Shown piece by piece: positions 1 through 7,995 of a DNA stretch of 9,559 bases (position 1 is its first letter; every line of letters starts with the position of its first letter). The position numbers were made by a program, and so were the translations under genes. The stretch spans positions 1 to 9,559 of the forward strand of contig JAIUYC010000078.1 in the NCBI GenBank assembly GCA_020216575.1. The letters run 5' to 3'. The notes under the pieces were generated by a model. It saw only the letters and a program-made list of their open reading frames with translations, did no database searches and was not told where the DNA came from. This stretch comes from Coleofasciculus sp. S288 (GTDB lineage Bacteria > Cyanobacteriota > Cyanobacteriia > Cyanobacteriales > Coleofasciculaceae).

Positions 1-1738
1 CACGTTGGACAAAGTTATAGAACTTGTCCCAGCCATGGTAGCCCCCGTTGACTAACCTGCGGACTTTCCGCCAGTCGCTTGCCCTCGCCGCATCTTGTAT
101 CTTACGGTCATGGAAGTAACAGGCGAGGATTTTGGCACTGATTTCGGGGTCTAGGGCAAGTTCGGGATCATCTTCTAACTGAGTGCCGAGTCCTAGCAGT
201 TCGCCGTACCTGCGGTAGTTTGCACGACCCGTCACTTGGACAAAGCCGCGTCCATGATAGCGGTTTCCGTCTCCAGGCTTGACGTTGCCTAGATCTTTAC
301 GACCGTCGTACTTGGCGAAGTACTTAGGACCGCCGAATTCGTGGATGGGACAGAAACCACCCGTTTCAACACCAATAGTAGCGATCGCAGCAACCAATGT
401 CGGCTTATCTAAAATACCTTTTTCCTGCAACGCCGCCAGTACCCCAGGTAAATAGTTCTGGGTATCCTTGAGGGGACATTGGAGGATATCAGCTACATGC
501 TCGGGGGTAGCAAGCGGTGGAGGTGGCGGAGTAGGGGGAGTAGAGGGAATAGGAGCAGCGGGGGAGGAAGGCGGAGTAAGACTGGGGATTGTAGTGGAGT
601 ATACATTCTGCGGGATTGTGGATGAGGCACTGACTCCACCGTTACTGATTTCCCCAAACTGGCTGCCTTTAATTTGGTCGGCACTCACAAACTCATTCTC
701 GCTCTCTTGATTCTCAAACCCTGGCGTTGCGTTGGGAGGAAACGTTGCCGAGTTTTGAAAGGGGCTTATCGGGGCAATTCCTCCAGTATTTGTAATTCCT
801 CCAAATAGACCACTGCCAAATTGGTCGGGAGTAACAAAATCATCCTCATCCTCTTCAGAGCCAACAACTGGGTTATCGTTGGAGGGAAGCATTGCTGAAT
901 CCTGGAAAGCGCTTGTCGAGTTTATCTCTCCCATGTTGTCCCCTTCTATTGGGGAAGAGAGGTAATAATCTCCTGACTCTGAAGCTGCTGTATGTGTGCT
1001 AACACTTTGGATTCGCTCAGAACTGACAAATTCATTTCCCGCCTCATCATACACCACCTGCTGAGACGATTGCTGATAGCTTTGAACTGTGGAGGAATGA
1101 GAGGATTCTGCTGCAATGGGAGCGGGAGGTTTTCGCAATTGCTCCTGTAGCTGGATGTTGGTAAACGCTAAGTTTTGCTCCAGGGTTTGCAGTCTCGATT
1201 TTGACTGTTCATCTGCTTGAGCTGCCTGACTGATGTATCCTTCTACATCTTGCTGGATAATATTTTCTACATTGGTAGCAAACGCAGGATAGGCATCCGT
1301 ATGGCTTTGGACGCCTTTATAGGGTCCGCTCAACTGGAAAAATTGCCAACCCTCAATCTTCATCGCCTCGGCAGTGTTGCGATAGCGACGATAGGTTTCG
1401 CCATAGTGAAAGAACTCTTCAACCGCAGCGCTAATGGCAACAACCTGGCTGATTCCAAAGGCAGTCCAACCAAAAATTTCTATAAATCGCCTGTTTCCGA
1501 CATTTGCACTATTCACGCTTACTAAAGCAGGAACAATGACGCCGCCGATAATCGTGAGCAGCCGTAGGGTATAGTGTCGGTTACGAGACTTAACAGCGCG
1601 ACTTTCCAGCCATAAAAGTTGATCCAGCCAGCGGCTTTTCATAAACCGCTTCTGTAAATCCGGCAGCTCGATTGTCTCGATTAGCTCGCTCATCTCTTGT
1701 TTGAGATAGTCATTATAAGTCGTCTTTTTCTTTGGCAT
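1..1738 (-). CDS. DUF4231/SLATT two-TM protein fused to GH19 chitinase/lysozyme-like domain (3' end beyond window)
   Basis: The frame is open from ATG at 1738 to base 1: 579 codons, no stop, so the C-terminus lies outside the window. Residues about 30-170 match DUF4231, a SLATT-type two-helix membrane family: a WL..L...E segment (37-45), hydrophobic helices at about 58-75 and 85-106, then the hallmark YRRYRNTAEAMKIEGWQFF (116-134) and SGPY (137-140). Residues about 180-410 are a polar, acidic linker with internal repeats that ends in a Pro/Ser/Thr-rich stretch (about 383-411). Residues about 415-579 resemble GH19 chitinases and phage-type endolysins: ETGGF with candidate catalytic Glu458, YDGRKDLGN, GDGNRYHGRGF (Gly498) and VNGG (564-566). 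Only the last few residues of the domain seem to be missing. The usual His before the catalytic Glu is Val here. There is no signal peptide. The gene follows the SLOG gene on the same strand, 88 bp downstream. Domain calls are confident; the lytic or pore-forming role is inferred. Confidence 0.88.
   Translation of the reverse strand, partial: MPKKKTTYNDYLKQEMSELIETIELPDLQKRFMKSRWLDQLLWLESRAVKSRNRHYTLRLLTIIGGVIVPALVSVNSANVGNRRFIEIFGWTAFGISQVVAISAAVEEFFHYGETYRRYRNTAEAMKIEGWQFFQLSGPYKGVQSHTDAYPAFATNVENIIQQDVEGYISQAAQADEQSKSRLQTLEQNLAFTNIQLQEQLRKPPAPIAAESSHSSTVQSYQQSSQQVVYDEAGNEFVSSERIQSVSTHTAASESGDYYLSSPIEGDNMGEINSTSAFQDSAMLPSNDNPVVGSEEDEDDFVTPDQFGSGLFGGITNTGGIAPISPFQNSATFPPNATPGFENQESENEFVSADQIKGSQFGEISNGGVSASSTIPQNVYSTTIPSLTPPSSPAAPIPSTPPTPPPPPLATPEHVADILQCPLKDTQNYLPGVLAALQEKGILDKPTLVAAIATIGVETGGFCPIHEFGGPKYFAKYDGRKDLGNVKPGDGNRYHGRGFVQVTGRANYRRYGELLGLGTQLEDDPELALDPEISAKILACYFHDRKIQDAARASDWRKVRRLVNGGYHGWDKFYNFVQR
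381..388. repeat. HIP1 octamer GCGATCGC (one of five in the window)
   Basis: The other copies are at 1858-1865, 4107-4114, 4731-4738 and 7650-7657. Random sequence of this length would be expected to hold well under one. HIP1 over-representation is a hallmark of many cyanobacterial genomes. Copies lie in both the SLOG cassette and the metal island, so neither stands out as recently imported from a non-cyanobacterium. Confidence 0.9.
620..913 (-). repeat. Two 49-residue tandem repeats in the linker of the DUF4231-GH19 protein
   Basis: Residues 276-324 and 325-373 align without gaps at a period of 49 residues (147 nt). Each unit starts S-x-F-Q-x-S-A, holds P and N a few residues on, then an acidic run leading to [DE]-F-V-[ST]-x-D-Q and ends with F-G-x-I-x-N. 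The Phe of the acidic-FVS core is at residues 301 and 350. A third, more distant core (NEFVSSERIQ, Phe237) lies upstream at about nt 1000-1045. Copies are diverged, so this is an old duplication. Confidence 0.7.
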
Positions 1739-1740
1739 GT

Positions 1741-1749
1741 TCACCCCCT
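1741..1749 (-). promoter_or_regulatory. Strong Shine-Dalgarno of the DUF4231-GH19 gene
   Basis: On the minus strand AGGGGGTGA ends two bases before ATG 1738. It matches the anti-SD complement at eight of nine positions and fixes this start. The upstream SLOG gene lacks an obvious SD, so the effector may be translated more efficiently than its sensor (inference). Confidence 0.65.
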
Positions 1750-1826
1750 GGTTCTAATAAGCTCCTCAAAAATTAAGTTTCGGATTGAGTTCAGCCAGCA
1801 ATCCGTTTAGCCTTTGAACCAAAAGT

Positions 1827-2576
1827 TCAGTGTTGAAATATCCTAGATAGCATCCTTGCGATCGCTTGAGTAATGCGAGACGGATTCTTCATCATGTCAA
1901 TCGCTTGCACATATCCTGAAGCTGCTAGCCGTCTTGCTCTTCCATCTGTTACCTCCCCACGCAGCGCAGCAGCGAGTTTATCAGCAGTTCGTCCACTCCC
2001 TGCTAACGTAATCACCGGTCGGTCTGCTTGTACACTATTCGATACATCTCGAAAAGTAATCTCTCCGCCATTGACCACAACGGTAACGGATGGATATCCA
2101 TCCGACAGCAAGCTGGCAATGCGAGACAACCAGGGTGATTCATCCCCCCATTCCGAGCCAGGAACGAGGATAAAGTGAGTATGGTTTGGCTCTAGCGGTG
2201 CAGCATCCGGGCGAGGGGGAGGAACATCAGGGAGAAGAAGTGTGCCGATAGCCGCTACGCCAATCAACGGAAACGTACCGCCCATCTCAGTACGAGCTTG
2301 ACCAATCAATCGCATGATGCCAGCATCAGTTCCACCATCCACAACAGCCACTCTTAAGTTGTGAGCGAGTGGGGCGATTTCTTCAACAAACAGCCGTTGC
2401 AAGCGAGTCATATCGGCTTCGCTGATGCCACTTGCACCACCTACCAGTACTAGAACAGGACTTTTATTGTAAAGACCAATACTGTACAAAGCATCGGACA
2501 ACTCTACAAAACTATGAACTTGAATAACAGTCGCTGTATGTTCATTAGCAAAAGTACGTCTAAAGGCTCTTTCCAT
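1827..2576 (-). CDS. SLOG-superfamily protein, TRPM-like prokaryotic (LSDAT) type; predicted nucleotide-ligand sensor
   Basis: This 249-residue soluble protein is a Rossmann-like SLOG domain of the LSDAT group, related to the N-terminal sensor region of TRPM channels. Motifs in order: hydrophobic strand plus GGASG (about 41-50), strand plus DGGTDAGIM (80-88), VNGG (168-171) and AGSGRTAD (192-199). The Gly-rich loops are the expected nucleotide- or nucleotide-derivative-binding elements. No transmembrane helix or signal peptide is visible. An in-frame TAA lies directly before ATG 2576, so no longer start is possible; a convincing Shine-Dalgarno is absent. It is first in a two-gene minus-strand cassette with the DUF4231-GH19 gene. 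SLOG proteins paired with SLATT-type membrane proteins are predicted conflict or immunity modules in which the SLOG senses a nucleotide signal and the membrane partner is the effector. Ligand unknown. The fold call is strong; the defence role is inferred. Confidence 0.85.
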   Translation of the reverse strand: MERAFRRTFANEHTATVIQVHSFVELSDALYSIGLYNKSPVLVLVGGASGISEADMTRLQRLFVEEIAPLAHNLRVAVVDGGTDAGIMRLIGQARTEMGGTFPLIGVAAIGTLLLPDVPPPRPDAAPLEPNHTHFILVPGSEWGDESPWLSRIASLLSDGYPSVTVVVNGGEITFRDVSNSVQADRPVITLAGSGRTADKLAAALRGEVTDGRARRLAASGYVQAIDMMKNPSRITQAIARMLSRIFQH

Positions 2577-2589
2577 TTAGGGGAAACTG

Positions 2590-2624
2590 CATTACGGGGT
2601 AATGACCACAAGTTTAACTGTCAA
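2590..2624 (-). promoter_or_regulatory. Candidate -35 element and palindromic operator upstream of the SLOG gene
   Basis: On the minus strand TTGACA (2624-2619) is a perfect -35 hexamer about 43 bp before the SLOG start. Between it and the gene lies a perfect inverted repeat, CATTAC-GGG-GTAATG (2590-2604), which would overlap the -10 region. No good -10 hexamer is seen at 16-18 bp spacing (TACCCC at 17), so the promoter may be weak or activator-dependent. No regulator is identified. Confidence 0.3.
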
Positions 2625-2845
2625 GGGAGTGCCATTCTCGTGACGATTTCGTTAAGAACTAGGAGCTAAGGAAAATCAATAATCAAACATTAAAACCCGG
2701 ATTCCGCATTCACAACTGTCACAAGAATAGCTGTGGCTGCTCTCATCGGTGGAATAGCTGATCAACTCGCTGTTTAGCTAAGCAATAATACTTAAGTTAA
2801 ATAGGTTGTTAGGAGAGTGTGCGCTCTAGTTATCATTAAACCTCG

Positions 2846-3691
2846 TTAACTGACAATACTGAGTAACCGCTTCCGCAATTGGGAAACAGTCTTGGGAAAG
2901 GGCAGATTGTTCTCTCGACCTATACTTGTAGATAACGCTTCCCACACCTCCCATAACAAGGGAACGCCAATCTGTAATTCCTCCAAAACCTCTCGCTGCA
3001 CAAACACATCTTGCACTTCTCCTTCCATCACCAGTTGCCCTTGATGTAGGACAAACAGCCAATCTGCCCATTCATAAGCCAAATTCAGGTCATGGGTTGC
3101 CATCAAAATCGTGGTTCCAGCCGCATGAATGCGTTCTAACTCCACCATCAAGTTGCGAATCTGCACGCTATCTAAGTAGGCTGTTGGTTCGTCGAGCAAC
3201 AACAATTCCGGCTTTAGTGCCATGACACCAGCAAGAGCGACGCGCCGTTTCTGCCCTAAACTGAGGTGATGTAAGGGTCTATCTGCCAATTCTGCCAGCT
3301 CAAAATCGGCTAATATCTGCTTCAGGATACGCTCAATTTCCCTTGGTGGTAATTGCAAGTTATGCAATCCATAGGAGATATCTTCAGCTACCGTTCCTGC
3401 TACTAGCTGCTGCTCTGGGTCTTGAAATGCTAACCCAATTTTCTGTCGCCATTGATTGAGAGTATTGCGGTCATACTTTAGCCGTCTAGTTGAAGAGCGG
3501 ATAAAACCTTGCTGGGGTTTGTACAACCCATCAGCTAAGAATAAAATTGTTGATTTGCCACAGCCATTTTGACCGAGGAGGACACATTTTTTCCCTGTGG
3601 GAATAGACAGCGTTAGTCCCTTAAGGGCTGGTTGTTGTCCATTAGGATAAGTGAAGTAAACATCTTCAAATTTAAGTAACCAGGAGTTCAT
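2846..3691 (-). CDS. cbiO: Cobalt ECF transporter ATP-binding protein CbiO
   Basis: This is the ATPase of the CbiMNQO energy-coupling-factor importer; it acts at the cytoplasmic face of the membrane and powers Co2+ uptake. The 281-residue protein has all ABC motifs: Walker A GQNGCGKST (40-48), Q-loop FQDPEQQ (89-95), signature LSLGQKRR (143-150), Walker B LLLLDEPTA (163-171) and H-loop His200 (ATHDL). The signature has Leu in place of the second Gly of LSGGQ; CbiO-type ATPases tolerate variation there. ATG 3691 was chosen because it overlaps the cbiQ stop (ATGA) and has GGTGGA about 10 nt upstream. The open frame reaches back to 3790, but that part lies inside cbiQ and does not resemble CbiO. 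It is the last gene of the apparent hemB-cbiMNQO operon. No clear terminator follows in the 269 bp before the SLOG gene. Confidence 0.93.
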   Translation of the reverse strand: MNSWLLKFEDVYFTYPNGQQPALKGLTLSIPTGKKCVLLGQNGCGKSTILFLADGLYKPQQGFIRSSTRRLKYDRNTLNQWRQKIGLAFQDPEQQLVAGTVAEDISYGLHNLQLPPREIERILKQILADFELAELADRPLHHLSLGQKRRVALAGVMALKPELLLLDEPTAYLDSVQIRNLMVELERIHAAGTTILMATHDLNLAYEWADWLFVLHQGQLVMEGEVQDVFVQREVLEELQIGVPLLWEVWEALSTSIGRENNLPFPKTVSQLRKRLLSIVS

Positions 3692-4479
3692 GCGATTGTT
3701 GTCCACCATTCTAGTCCCAACAATCCTCCACAGCCTAACAGTGCTTCCAGTGCATATCGTTTTGAGTAACGATATTGAGACACAGACCAAACTTGAAATT
3801 CGCCCGTAAACCCCCGTGCCGCAACACCCAGAGAAAATTCATGATAGCGCTGGAGGGTACGTTTGAGCAGTTGTCCGACTAGCAAGCTTGAACTGTGAAG
3901 CGCCCTACCCCAAGTGCGGTAGCCGCCTCGTGCCTGCTGTGCCAAACTTAATTCCCCAACCGTTTTCAGGAGGATAAACACGAAGCGGTACATTAATAAA
4001 AGCAGCTCAGTTAGAATCGCTGGCACTCCAAGGCGTCGCATTGTTTGCAACAGTTCGGTAAATGGAACCGTACATAGGAGAAACAATAGACTGGAGACAC
4101 AAGCGAGCGATCGCGGTAAAATCACCAAAGCCTGTTCAGTACCGCTACGACTGATGTAAAAATACCATGCTCCCAAACTCATACCACCCCATTGCTCGGC
4201 TTGTGCTAAATGCATCTCGGTAGTAGAAACAACGTTGAGAAACAAAGCGGGTAAGCTTACCAGCACAAACCCAGAAGCTAGGGCAATCAGTCGCAGGTAA
4301 ACCTTAGCGGGAATCCGGGCATAGCCCACAGTCCACACCCCCATCCACAGAACAATGAGAAGTTGAGTAGGGGCATGGGTACAAAGAGCAATAAACAAAA
4401 CTCCCAACGCAAAACTTAATTTCTGTTCAGGAGGCAAATATCGCAGGCGATTGGTATAAGCGAGCGTATCAATCTCCAT
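3688..4479 (-). CDS. cbiQ: Cobalt ECF transporter transmembrane coupling protein CbiQ
   Basis: This is the integral membrane T-component that couples ATP hydrolysis by CbiO to the substrate unit CbiM. The 263-residue protein is rich in hydrophobic segments (about 21-50, 60-85, 117-138, 152-172 and 243-256). It carries the two Ala-Arg-Gly motifs typical of the family's cytoplasmic coupling helices: QQARGG (181-186) and AARGF (220-224). ATG 4479 (MEIDTLAY) was chosen; it overlaps the cbiN end by 11 nt. A longer frame to 4611 would run antiparallel in content to the cbiN C-terminus, giving residues unlike CbiQ. The 3' end overlaps cbiO by 4 nt, which implies translational coupling. Confidence 0.9.
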   Translation of the reverse strand: MEIDTLAYTNRLRYLPPEQKLSFALGVLFIALCTHAPTQLLIVLWMGVWTVGYARIPAKVYLRLIALASGFVLVSLPALFLNVVSTTEMHLAQAEQWGGMSLGAWYFYISRSGTEQALVILPRSLACVSSLLFLLCTVPFTELLQTMRRLGVPAILTELLLLMYRFVFILLKTVGELSLAQQARGGYRTWGRALHSSSLLVGQLLKRTLQRYHEFSLGVAARGFTGEFQVWSVSQYRYSKRYALEALLGCGGLLGLEWWTTIA

Positions 4480-4798
4480 CCTGGTTCCAATCGGAAAATC
4501 GGGAGTTGAGTTTGCGCTCCGTTCGCCCTCGGTACAGTCCAACAACAAAGCCAATGGTTCCAGCCCCAAGCGCTGCCTGCAATGCAAACAGTAGGGATTC
4601 AATTTCGCCACTTGCGGGTTTAATTAACGGTTGAAACCAAGGTTCGTAGTTGGGTTGCACTTCCCCAATGACGGCTTCGGCTTCTCCATCTGCACCGCCG
4701 AATTCAGCATTTCGTACTAGTAGCACAGGAGCGATCGCCAGAACGACTACACTCAGTACCAGTAACCCATTATTCCACCCTTTTTTGGGTCTGCTCAC
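4469..4798 (-). CDS. cbiN: Cobalt transport accessory protein CbiN
   Basis: This small 109-residue membrane protein associates with CbiM and is needed for Co2+ transport by CbiMNQO systems. Two helices are visible (about 11-28 and 68-88), flanking a periplasmic loop with the family motifs EFGGADG (32-38), YEPWF (51-55) and SGEIESLLFALQAALGAG (63-80). The start is GTG at 4798, three bases after the cbiM stop. A GGAG Shine-Dalgarno inside the cbiM 3' end, 8 nt upstream, supports this start. The presence of a CbiN, rather than NikN or NikL, is the main reason to call the system cobalt-specific. Confidence 0.93.
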   Translation of the reverse strand: MSRPKKGWNNGLLVLSVVVLAIAPVLLVRNAEFGGADGEAEAVIGEVQPNYEPWFQPLIKPASGEIESLLFALQAALGAGTIGFVVGLYRGRTERKLNSRFSDWNQDGD

Positions 4799-4801
4799 GT
4801 T

Positions 4802-5566
4802 CTACGCTCCTCGCTTGATTAATTTCAAAACGTCCAGTTCCTCGCGGCTGTAGGATTCTAGCCAGTTCCACACCAGTACAGTCAGCAACCCTTCACTAAT
4901 TGCCAGGGGAATCTGAGTGACGGCAAAAATTCCAGCAAATTTCAAAAATGACGCCAAAACACCACCAATGGGAGCAGGAAAGGCTAGGGCGAGTTGGAGC
5001 GAAGTCACCCCGTAGGTGAGCAAATCAGCCAAGGCAGCAGCGGCAAATATCGCGAATCTCTGCTTACCGCTTCCCCGTTCAATTAGACGATACAGCCAAT
5101 AGGCAAAAAACGGCCCAACCACTGCCATTGATACCGCATTGGCTCCCAGCGTTGTCAAGCCACCGTGAGCCAAGAGCAGTGCTTGAAACAAGAGTACCAG
5201 AGCGCCCAGTACCGACATCGTTAGTGGACCGAACAACACTGCCCCTAGTCCTGTTCCTGTCGGGTGGGAACAACTCCCCGTCACCGAAGGAATTTTCAAA
5301 GCAGATAGGACAAAGGTAAAGGCACCTGCTAAGGCGAGAAGCAATTTGACTTCGGGATGCTGTGTGGCAATTCGCGTGATTGAGCGCAGTCCCAGCAAGA
5401 AAAACGGGATGAAGACAACCCACCAAAAGATTGCCCACCCTGCTGGTAAAAAGCCCTCCATGATATGCATCGCATGGGCTGGCTGTGGTGCTAAGGCTGT
5501 TTGGTAGAAAATCAAACCCGCCATCAGTGCTAAACTGATCACCCGTTGCTTTCGCTTCATGTGCAA
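4802..5566 (-). CDS. cbiM: Cobalt ECF transporter substrate-binding membrane protein CbiM
   Basis: This is the S-component that binds Co2+ in the membrane. The 254-residue protein starts with a basic, hydrophobic signal peptide; predicted cleavage after APQPAHA (26-32) leaves the mature N-terminus Met33-His34-Ile-Met-Glu, the conserved metal-ligating start of CbiM/NikM proteins. The core motif [18 protein letters not shown] (91-108), with ligand His101, is intact. About six further hydrophobic segments follow. ATG 5566 is preferred over the ATG two codons later because AAGGA lies 11 nt upstream of the first. It begins 48 bp after hemB on the same strand. That gap is too short for a cobalamin riboswitch, so transcription probably depends on the promoter upstream of hemB. 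Confidence 0.94.
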   Translation of the reverse strand: MHMKRKQRVISLALMAGLIFYQTALAPQPAHAMHIMEGFLPAGWAIFWWVVFIPFFLLGLRSITRIATQHPEVKLLLALAGAFTFVLSALKIPSVTGSCSHPTGTGLGAVLFGPLTMSVLGALVLLFQALLLAHGGLTTLGANAVSMAVVGPFFAYWLYRLIERGSGKQRFAIFAAAALADLLTYGVTSLQLALAFPAPIGGVLASFLKFAGIFAVTQIPLAISEGLLTVLVWNWLESYSREELDVLKLIKRGA

Positions 5567-5614
5567 AAATGTCCTTCAATCTGTAAAAATCTCCCGCAGA
5601 CGTGTTGAACTTGC

Positions 5615-6703
<1,089 letters not shown>

Positions 6704-6756
6704 TCAAGTCATGAAACTTTAAGTTGTACCGAACACTCCCTTACCGCGTCGTCTCT

Positions 6757-6819
6757 ATGCCAGCTCGACAAGCCAGTAGTCAGGAGCGAATCGTCACGCT
6801 CCTCAAACAGCTCAAGTAA
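6757..6819 (+). pseudogene. Probable 5' remnant of a zur (FurB-like) regulator gene
   Basis: A 20-codon open frame reads MPARQASSQERIVTLLKQLK and then stops. From memory, the SQERI-x-x-LLK-x-L pattern matches the first residues of cyanobacterial Zur/FurB-type regulators, where the winged helix continues with an ISAQDIY-like segment. Here nothing of the remaining roughly 110 residues is left; only 19 bp separate the TAA from the cobW start. It lies divergent from hemB and next to a Zur-type box, the place where a self-regulated zur gene would be expected. Alternatives are a short leader peptide or chance. No Shine-Dalgarno is visible. Confidence 0.45.
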
Positions 6820-6838
6820 ACTCAAATTCTAAGTAACC

Positions 6839-7903
6839 ATGACCTATACGACTCAACAAACAGAACCAGAAACTTTGGCTCTCCCAAAGCGAGGAATGCC
6901 CGTCACAATCATTACTGGTTTTCTCGGTAGTGGCAAAACCACCTTACTTAATCAAATTCTCCAAAATAAGCAAGACTTGAAAGTAGCTGTTTTGGTTAAT
7001 GAATTTGGGGATATCAACATTGATTCTCAACTGCTTGTCTCTCTTGATAAAGATATGGTGGAGTTAAGCAATGGTTGTATTTGTTGTACGATTAATGAGG
7101 GATTAGTTGATGCCGTATATCGAGTTTTAGAACGAGAAGACCGAGTTGATTATTTAGTAATTGAAACAACGGGGATTGCCGACCCGTTACCAATTGCCTT
7201 AACCTTCCTGGGTACAGAATTACGGGATTTAACTCGTCTCGATTCTATCCTTACTCTGGTGGATGCTGAGACGTTCACTCCGGAGCATTTTGACAGTGAA
7301 GCGGCTCTCAGACAAGTCGCTTATGGTGATATGGTTCTGCTCAATAAAATTGACAGAGTTGATAACCAAAGGCTAGAGGAATTAGAAAGTTATATTCAGA
7401 CAGTTAAACATGGAGCGAGAATCCTACGCACTGAATATAGTCAAGTGCCATTGCCTTTAATTTTAGATGTGGGACTAACGCCAATTGACGAGTATAGCAA
7501 GGAAGCTGATCGATACGATGCTCATGCTCACGAGCATGAACCCACTCACGAAAATCATGACCATATCCACGAGCATGACCACAAACATCATCATGGGCAT
7601 CATTCCCATCACCTAGAAAATGATGGATTTGTTTCAGTTTCCTTCATGAGCGATCGCCCCTTTAATGTCCACAAATTCGAGAAATTTTTGACACAACAGA
7701 TGCCCAATACCGTTTTCCGGGCAAAAGGTATTCTCTGGTTTAGTGATAGTCCATTACGGCATATCTTTCAACTGAGCGGTCCTCGTTATGAATTAGATGC
7801 TGAGGATTGGCTAAGTTCGCCCAAAACCCAACTGGTATTTATTGGTCGCAATCTGGATACCGATGAAATCAGAAAGCAGCTTAACAACTGCCTAGTTTCA
7901 TAG
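6839..7903 (+). CDS. CobW/COG0523-family GTPase with His-rich metal-binding segment (putative zinc chaperone)
   Basis: A G3E-family P-loop GTPase of 354 residues; members of this subgroup are thought to deliver zinc, or related metals, to client enzymes in the cytoplasm, especially when zinc is scarce. It shows Walker A GFLGSGKTT (27-35), the metal-binding NGCICC (78-83), Walker B ETTG (109-112) and guanine-specificity NKID (169-172). A His-rich insert (229-258) has 16 His in 30 residues, and a CobW C-terminal domain follows (about 262-350). The start at 6839 leaves a 19-residue extension before the core; ATG 6896 would be an alternative, but AGGA directly abutting it is too close to serve as a Shine-Dalgarno. 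It is divergent from hemB with a Zur-type box between, and followed 92 bp later by a methyltransferase gene. Cobalamin synthesis CobW is an alternative label, but the His-rich insert and the boxes favour the zinc role. Confidence 0.92.
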   Translation: MTYTTQQTEPETLALPKRGMPVTIITGFLGSGKTTLLNQILQNKQDLKVAVLVNEFGDINIDSQLLVSLDKDMVELSNGCICCTINEGLVDAVYRVLEREDRVDYLVIETTGIADPLPIALTFLGTELRDLTRLDSILTLVDAETFTPEHFDSEAALRQVAYGDMVLLNKIDRVDNQRLEELESYIQTVKHGARILRTEYSQVPLPLILDVGLTPIDEYSKEADRYDAHAHEHEPTHENHDHIHEHDHKHHHGHHSHHLENDGFVSVSFMSDRPFNVHKFEKFLTQQMPNTVFRAKGILWFSDSPLRHIFQLSGPRYELDAEDWLSSPKTQLVFIGRNLDTDEIRKQLNNCLVS

Positions 7904-7995
7904 GATAGCAGCCCGTGAAGTAGCGGTCTGCTCGTTGATGATGGCATTGCCCATCCTACCTAGCTATCTCCAACTTAGGTTGTAACAGAAAACCC

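Noticed and set aside
468..710. Gly-rich plus-strand frame and Pro/Leu-rich minus-strand frame
   Set aside because: Both are out-of-frame readings of the Pro/Ser-rich linker of the DUF4231-GH19 gene.
1217..1525. 102-codon plus-strand open frame
   Set aside because: It is antisense to the DUF4231 domain, whose motifs are unmistakable on the other strand.
2686..2780. Short plus-strand hydrophobic reading frame ending VTRIAVAALIGGIADQLAV
   Set aside because: No start codon, only about 22 codons after a stop; possibly a decayed fragment, but no support.
2577..2845. Rho-independent terminator after cbiO
   Set aside because: No GC-rich hairpin with a T-run is visible on the minus strand; read-through toward the SLOG gene cannot be excluded.
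3692..3790. N-terminal extension of CbiO to 3790
   Set aside because: It lies within the cbiQ 3' end, does not resemble CbiO, and the ATGA overlap start at 3691 gives a normal family length.
4480..4611. N-terminal extension of CbiQ to 4611
   Set aside because: It overlaps the conserved C-terminal part of cbiN in another frame and has no CbiQ character.
5079..5579. 166-codon minus-strand frame overlapping cbiM
   Set aside because: Same strand, different frame from cbiM; no recognisable domain, while cbiM has all family motifs.
5567..5614. Cobalamin riboswitch before cbiM
   Set aside because: The gap is only 48 bp and shows no riboswitch core; it holds just the cbiM Shine-Dalgarno.
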